A stretch of DNA of 12,035 bases from positions 1-12,035 of the forward strand of contig VBPB01000288.1 in NCBI GenBank assembly GCA_005893365.1, given 5' to 3'. Under the pieces are notes generated by a model, which was not told where the DNA came from, ran no database searches, and saw only the letters and a list, made by a program, of their open reading frames with translations. The translations under genes were made by a program, and so were the position numbers. Origin of the DNA: Candidatus Eiseniibacteriota bacterium. GTDB taxonomy: Bacteria > Eisenbacteria > RBG-16-71-46. The number at the start of each line of letters is the position of its first letter. Position 1 is the stretch's first letter. Below are positions 8,511 through 12,035 of this stretch, in pieces.

Positions 8511-8954
8511 TCAGCCGCTCTCGCCCAGCATCTCGAGATCCGCCAGGTCGCGGGGCCGGCCCAGCGCCCGCTTGTTGCGGGCCAGCTCCGCCCGCCCGAT
8601 GAACGGACACTCGAGGTCGCCGAACGGGCCCGTGACGTGGCCTCTCCAGGCCTCGTCGAACGTCAACCCGGTCAGCGAGGTCAGGATATCGATGCGGCGG
8701 GGCGGCACGCCGATCTGATACACGATGCCGGGCGTCACGAGATCGGCGGCGCTGAGTTCCTGAAGCGGGGCACCGAAGGCCTCAAGCGCCCGCATCACTC
8801 GGGCTGCGTTCCCGGGGGTGGCTTCCACCCAGATGTCGAGATCCCCGGTGGCGCGCGGTCGGGAATGGAACGTCACGGCGTAAGCCCCGACGATGAGGTA
8901 ACGGGCGTCAGCCTCGGATAATGCGCGTAGCAGACCGACGAAGGCCGGGTTCAT
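8511..8954 (-). CDS. Minimal nucleotidyltransferase-fold protein (DUF6036/AbiEii-like)
   Basis: 147 residues, probably a small nucleotidyltransferase-superfamily enzyme or a relative. The core reads YLIVGAYAVTFHSRPRATGDLDIWV (19-43): the G-x-x-A-V helix start and the D-x-D pair Asp38/Asp40, which in this fold bind metal and NTP. A third acidic candidate is Asp89 in RRIDILT. The C-terminus GRPRDLADLEML (132-143) matches the ending common in these small proteins. The substrate is unknown; relatives include toxins, antitoxins and uncharacterised proteins. ATG 8954 is favoured because MNPAF...LLRALSEADARY is the usual family start and GGAAGGG lies about 11 nt upstream. It overlaps the preceding 70-residue gene by 47 bp in another frame, implying coupled expression of a two-gene module. 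The fold assignment is by motif only; the DUF number is from memory of the family pattern. Confidence 0.75.
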   Translation of the reverse strand: MNPAFVGLLRALSEADARYLIVGAYAVTFHSRPRATGDLDIWVEATPGNAARVMRALEAFGAPLQELSAADLVTPGIVYQIGVPPRRIDILTSLTGLTFDEAWRGHVTGPFGDLECPFIGRAELARNKRALGRPRDLADLEMLGESG

Positions 8955-9120
8955 CCGTGTCCCAGCCCTTCCAGCGCCATAATTCCAAGCTCAGCCGCCA
9001 GGTCTCGAGCACGCGTTCGCGGGGGGGCATCTGGTCCCAGTATTCACGGTCGAGACGCGCATCCTCCTCGCCCATCCGGGCCTTTCGGACCGTCATCTGT
9101 CGCGCGCGCGGAGCCTTCAT
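8908..9120 (-). CDS. Small charged protein encoded upstream of and overlapping the nucleotidyltransferase
   Basis: 70 residues, Arg/Glu/Trp-rich (REYWDQMPPRERVLETWRLS in the middle), with no signal peptide or membrane segment. I do not recognise a named domain. The pattern D-R-E-Y-W...P-P-x-E-R-V...W-R...D-E-P-G-L-x-R...R-I-I-R resembles small proteins often found directly before small nucleotidyltransferases, so it may be a partner (regulator, antitoxin or adaptor); that is inference. Its 3' end runs 47 bp into the nucleotidyltransferase gene, which supports a real translated pair. The start is uncertain: ATG 9120 has no Shine-Dalgarno (CCTCC lies upstream instead), ATG 9096 also lacks one, and ATG 9075 has AAAGG at good spacing but removes the basic N-terminus. 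Confidence 0.65.
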   Translation of the reverse strand: MKAPRARQMTVRKARMGEEDARLDREYWDQMPPRERVLETWRLSLELWRWKGWDTDEPGLRRSATRIIRG

Positions 9121-9154
9121 GACGAAAGGAGGATAGCACGCGCAGGCCCCAAGA

Positions 9155-9187
9155 CGATCGGCGCGGTTGGAAACCCCGCGCCGATCG
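9155..9187. repeat. Perfect 12-bp inverted repeat between the peroxidase gene and the nucleotidyltransferase cassette
   Basis: CGATCGGCGCGG and its exact reverse complement CCGCGCCGATCG flank a 9-nt loop (TTGGAAACC). It lies 35-67 bp before ATG 9120 and about 50 bp after the stop of the gene upstream. On the minus strand it is followed by TCTTGGGG, not a clean T-run, so it may be a terminator or an operator for the cassette. Confidence 0.6.
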
Positions 9188-9215
9188 CACCTCCATGCCG
9201 CTCGCCCGGCTCCAA

Positions 9216-9232
9216 ACCCGCCGGAAGCGGGT
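9216..9232 (-). terminator. Likely terminator of the propeller-peroxidase gene
   Basis: On the minus strand ACCCGC-TTCCG-GCGGGT forms a 6-bp stem starting 3 nt after the TAG stop (9238-9236) and running into TTTGG. The T-run is short. Together with the stronger inverted repeat at 9155-9187 it makes a plausible transcription stop between the two units. Confidence 0.45.
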
Positions 9233-9235
9233 CTC

Positions 9236-11836
9236 CTATCGGGCCAGCACCAGCCTCGTGACGCGCTGCCCGGCGACGGTCCTGAGGCGCGCGAAGTAGA
9301 CTCCGCCGCGCGCGATGGCGCCGTCCTCCTGCCGGCCGTCCCAGTCGACCTGGTAGCGGCCCGCGGGCCTGGTCTCGTCCACGAGCTTCGCCACGCGGCG
9401 ACCCGACACGTCGAACAGCGCAAGCTCCACCCGGCCGGCGCGCGGCTGCGCGTAGGCCAGCCGCGCCGCTACCGGCGCGGGGTTCGCGCCAACGACCGCG
9501 AGGCTCAGCTCCCCCACGGTCTCGGACAGCGCGAGCGTGGCCCTCTCGGGCACCGGCCCGGGAGAGCCCAGGTCGAACGGCTCGGTCGAAGCGTCGATCG
9601 ACTGGAGGAAGCTGATCAGGGCCCGGCGGTCCTTCGCGCTCGCGAGCTTGTCGACCCCGCCGGTGCCGGCGCTCCGATGGGGCACCAGCGCCATCACGTC
9701 GTCGAGGGTGATCGCCGACCCGTCGTGGAGGAACGGTCCCATCGCGAAGTCCCCGAGCAGCGTCGGTGGATTGAAGCCGCCGGCGCCGAGCGCGGGCTTG
9801 CCGTTGGCGCGCAGCTCATTGGCCTGGGCCGGGTTGAACGTGCCCACCGGCTTGAGGAACTCCGGCAGCTGGCCGTCGGCGTCGATCCGGGTGGCGGCCG
9901 GCGGGGGCGAGAAGTTCCGGCGGCTCGATGCCCACCCGCCGCCCCCGTGGCAGGATGCACAGTTCGCGTCTTCGAAGAGTTCGCGCCCCTCCCGGACCTC
10001 ATGGCCCTTGCGGCCCTGGTGGTGGCGCGAGGAGAGCGGCGAGATGGGCGTTCGGACGCCGTGGGCGACGAACATCGTCATCGCGTCCAGGGCCGGGCTG
10101 CGGCCCGCGTTGGCGAGGGGCACGAACGGCTTGACGTTCGGATCGGGCGTGGTCCCGTCCGCCAGGGTGATCAGACCGAGGCCGCCGGAGACGTTGCGGA
10201 TGTTGAGCTCGAAGTCCTGCAGCTCGTCGAAGATCGCCGAGTGGTTGAGGATCTTGGCGTCCTGCGGGTCATGGGGGTTGAACGAGCCGTTGAGCGGCAG
10301 GGTGCGCCGTGGGCCGCTCGCGAAGATCCACACCACCCCGTCGGTCAGCCCGAACGGATGGCAGGACGCGCAGGCGCTCCATCCCTCGCTCGAGAGCCGC
10401 CGCCCGATCACCCCGGCGGGCCCGAGCCGCGGCAGGTTGACGCCGGTCGAGCTGTTGAAGATGGCCTTGCCGATCAGCAGCGTGGCCGCCTCGCTGCCCG
10501 GAGCGGGAAGGTCCGAGGTCGCGATGGTGGCGACCACGCTCTTGGACCCGAGATCGACCACCGAGACGTCGCGCGAGACCTCGTTCATCACGTAGGCGCG
10601 GTCGTCGCGGGAGTTGATCGCGATCCCGCGGGGGTTCTGGCCGACCGGGATGCGCACGATGGCGCCCGGGTCGGTCGCCGAGGTCGGGGCGTGGATCGTG
10701 GGCGTCCCGTCGGCGTCGAGATCCACCTCGACCAGGATGTTCGAGCCCGCCAGCACGGCGTAACCCTGGTTGCTGCGATGCTTGAACTCGATCGCCCACG
10801 GCACGGCGAGGAACGTGCGGTTGGGCGCACCGGGCTCGAAGTTGATCCCGCGGTTCATGTTGATGGTCTGCGGGGCGCCGCCCGCCTGGCCCTCCTGGTC
10901 GCTCCGGATATCGATCACCGAAAGCAGGGCCTGAACGTTGACGTTGAACCGCACCGGGCCGTCGGGCGAGGCGCCCGTGTTCGGCACGTAGGCGCGATTG
11001 CCCTTGATGACGATGCTGTTGAGCTGGTTGGGGAAGGCCTGGGTCGGGAACGTGAAGGTGGCCGGGTCGGTCGGGGCCACGTGGTCCAGGACCGAGCCGT
11101 TCGATTTGAATCCGCTGGCGATCGGGTTCAGCACCACCTGGCCGATCACCTTGTCGTCCTCGGCCGAGATCACCGTCACCCGGCCCTCCTTGTAGTCGTC
11201 GCGGCCGATCAGGACCCCGGGCCGGTCGACACCGAGGAACTGGGTGACATAGACCTTCGCATCGTCATCCTCGCCGTCCTCACCGCTCGTGATGGCGACA
11301 CCGCGGGGCTCGAGGCCCACGTCGTCGATGGTGTCGGCCACGCGCAGGTTCTTGGTGTTGATCACCGAGACGTCGTTGGAGCGCGCATTGGCCACGTAGA
11401 GCTTCTTGCCATCGGGCGTGAGCGCCATCCCGTAGGGCTCGGTCCCGACCCGGATCGTCCGCACCACATCCGCATCCGAGCCGTGCGTGCGGATGACGGT
11501 CACGGTGCCGCTCCGGGTGTTGCTGACATAGACGTGCCTGCCGTCAGGCGAAATCACGACGTTCTGGGGCTCGTCGCCGACTCGGATGCGATCGACCACC
11601 CGGTTCGCGTCGCCGCCGACGTCGATCAGGGTGACCGAGTCGTCGTCCGGGTTGGCGACCCACACGAACCGGTCGTCGGGCGTGACGGCGATCGGGCCGG
11701 AATGCGAGGGGCCGACCACGTGGTGACGGCCGTCGGCGAGGAGTCCGGTTCCGGACGCCCCTCCGAGCATCACCAGAACGCCGAGCAACAGCGGAATCAC
11801 GAACAGCGCGCGGTAGGTCCAGGTGCGGTAGCTCAC
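9236..11836 (-). CDS. YVTN beta-propeller / di-haem cytochrome c peroxidase-like fusion with C-terminal FlgD-like domain
   Basis: Exported haem protein, 866 residues. Residues 8-27 are a hydrophobic signal or anchor (LFVIPLLLGVLVML). YVTN-type blades follow: VANPDDDSVTLIDV (60-73), VSNTRSGTVTVIRT (104-117), VANARSNDVSVINT (148-161) and, after a long insertion, VMNEVSRDVSVVDL (416-429). The propeller then joins a peroxidase/MauG-like part with two c-haem sites, CASCH at 489-493 and CASCH at 626-630. Spacing of 137 residues fits a di-haem peroxidase. NPPTLLGDFAMGPFLHDGSAITL (689-711) is the conserved HDG region near the second haem. Residues about 782-866 form the FlgD-like tail (QVDWDGR...RGGVYFARLR...LVLAR). 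GTG 11836 is supported by GGGAGGG 8 nt upstream. Relatives reduce peroxide or oxidise protein partners; the substrate here is unknown. It is followed by a probable terminator and looks like its own transcription unit. Confidence 0.9.
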   Translation of the reverse strand: MSYRTWTYRALFVIPLLLGVLVMLGGASGTGLLADGRHHVVGPSHSGPIAVTPDDRFVWVANPDDDSVTLIDVGGDANRVVDRIRVGDEPQNVVISPDGRHVYVSNTRSGTVTVIRTHGSDADVVRTIRVGTEPYGMALTPDGKKLYVANARSNDVSVINTKNLRVADTIDDVGLEPRGVAITSGEDGEDDDAKVYVTQFLGVDRPGVLIGRDDYKEGRVTVISAEDDKVIGQVVLNPIASGFKSNGSVLDHVAPTDPATFTFPTQAFPNQLNSIVIKGNRAYVPNTGASPDGPVRFNVNVQALLSVIDIRSDQEGQAGGAPQTINMNRGINFEPGAPNRTFLAVPWAIEFKHRSNQGYAVLAGSNILVEVDLDADGTPTIHAPTSATDPGAIVRIPVGQNPRGIAINSRDDRAYVMNEVSRDVSVVDLGSKSVVATIATSDLPAPGSEAATLLIGKAIFNSSTGVNLPRLGPAGVIGRRLSSEGWSACASCHPFGLTDGVVWIFASGPRRTLPLNGSFNPHDPQDAKILNHSAIFDELQDFELNIRNVSGGLGLITLADGTTPDPNVKPFVPLANAGRSPALDAMTMFVAHGVRTPISPLSSRHHQGRKGHEVREGRELFEDANCASCHGGGGWASSRRNFSPPPAATRIDADGQLPEFLKPVGTFNPAQANELRANGKPALGAGGFNPPTLLGDFAMGPFLHDGSAITLDDVMALVPHRSAGTGGVDKLASAKDRRALISFLQSIDASTEPFDLGSPGPVPERATLALSETVGELSLAVVGANPAPVAARLAYAQPRAGRVELALFDVSGRRVAKLVDETRPAGRYQVDWDGRQEDGAIARGGVYFARLRTVAGQRVTRLVLAR

Positions 11837-11970
11837 GGCAGGCGCCCTCCCAGAGATGTGGGTAGCACGGATGTGGTCGGCACGAGGTGGTCCGTGTTCC
11901 GATCCGCGAACCTAACGGAACGGGTTGATGCGTGCGATTGGCCTGTCTAGAGCGGGCCGCGGCGGCGGGA

Positions 11971-11992
11971 ATCGGCTGGGGATCGGCCGGGG
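11971..11992. repeat. Two adjacent 11-bp repeats
   Basis: ATCGGCTGGGG is followed directly by ATCGGCCGGGG, one mismatch, in the upstream region of the peroxidase gene. This could be a regulator site or chance in GC-rich DNA. Confidence 0.35.
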
Positions 11993-12000
11993 ATCCTCTC

Positions 12001-12029
12001 TTGAATCGACGCAATCGTCTACCAATAAT
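12001..12029 (+). promoter_or_regulatory. Candidate sigma-70 promoter reading out of the window (divergent)
   Basis: TTGAAT (12001-12006), a 17-bp spacer and AATAAT (12024-12029) match the -35/-10 consensus at 4/6 and 5/6 positions with ideal spacing. The spacer contains a small GACG-CAAT-CGTC inverted repeat (12008-12019). It would drive a plus-strand gene beyond the edge. Confidence 0.3.
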
Positions 12030-12035
12030 GTATCA

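Larger units (their letters stand above)
11837..12035. other. Upstream region of the propeller-peroxidase gene, up to the window edge
   Basis: 199 bp with no supported gene. It holds the GGGAGGG ribosome site (11845-11851), an imperfect 11-bp tandem repeat and an abrupt AT-rich end from about 12000. The peroxidase gene's own promoter was not identified with confidence. Confidence 0.5.

Noticed and set aside
9167..11950. Very long open frame on the plus strand opposite the propeller-peroxidase gene
   Set aside because: It is rich in Arg, Gly, Asp and Val with no domain pattern, and mirrors a gene with clear haem and propeller motifs. GC-rich DNA with few stops explains it.

Overview
This window is GC-rich, densely packed bacterial DNA from a Gram-negative (two-membrane) organism: it encodes an outer-membrane porin, a Tat-exported solute-binding protein and secreted redox enzymes. 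The two redox enzymes both end in a FlgD-type Ig-like C-terminal module (pattern W-D-G-R...G-V-Y-F...R). That tail is typical of exported proteins in uncultured FCB-like lineages such as Candidatus Eisenbacteria, so a member of such a phylum is the best guess; this is inference from domain style, not a measured placement. All ten supported genes lie on the minus strand and are transcribed from high to low coordinates. Long open frames on the plus strand are GC-driven shadows. No RNA gene, CRISPR array or insertion sequence was seen.

In transcription order: (1) 11836-9236, an 866-residue fusion of a YVTN-type beta-propeller, a two-haem cytochrome c peroxidase/MauG-like domain and a FlgD-type tail. 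Its upstream region ends, at the window edge, in an AT-rich stretch resembling a divergent sigma-70 promoter. (2) 9120-8511, a two-gene cassette: a 70-residue charged protein overlapping a minimal nucleotidyltransferase by 47 bp. It is preceded by a likely terminator hairpin and a perfect 12-bp inverted repeat. (3) 8317-6233, a CotA/bilirubin-oxidase-type multicopper oxidase with the same FlgD-type tail; its 5' end has a start-site or frame anomaly. (4) 6195-1, a tight carbohydrate-uptake operon: ABC ATPase, two permeases (coupled by 4-bp overlaps), an outer-membrane porin, a Tat-type solute-binding protein, and the N-terminal 194 residues of an MHS-type MFS symporter cut by the window edge.

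Taken together, region 4 looks like a full envelope-spanning uptake route: porin for the outer membrane, binding protein for the periplasm, two permeases plus ATPase for the inner membrane, and an MFS symporter for a related metabolite. The substrate cannot be read from sequence; the family suggests a sugar, sugar alcohol or glycerol-phosphate-like compound. Regions 1 and 3 supply two secreted, metal-dependent redox enzymes sharing one C-terminal module. The multicopper oxidase gene stops only 37 bp before the ABC operon with no visible terminator, so the two may be co-transcribed. The most unusual items are the propeller-peroxidase-FlgD fusion, the shared tail on two different redox enzymes, the misplaced Shine-Dalgarno of the oxidase gene, and the nucleotidyltransferase cassette with its upstream inverted repeat.
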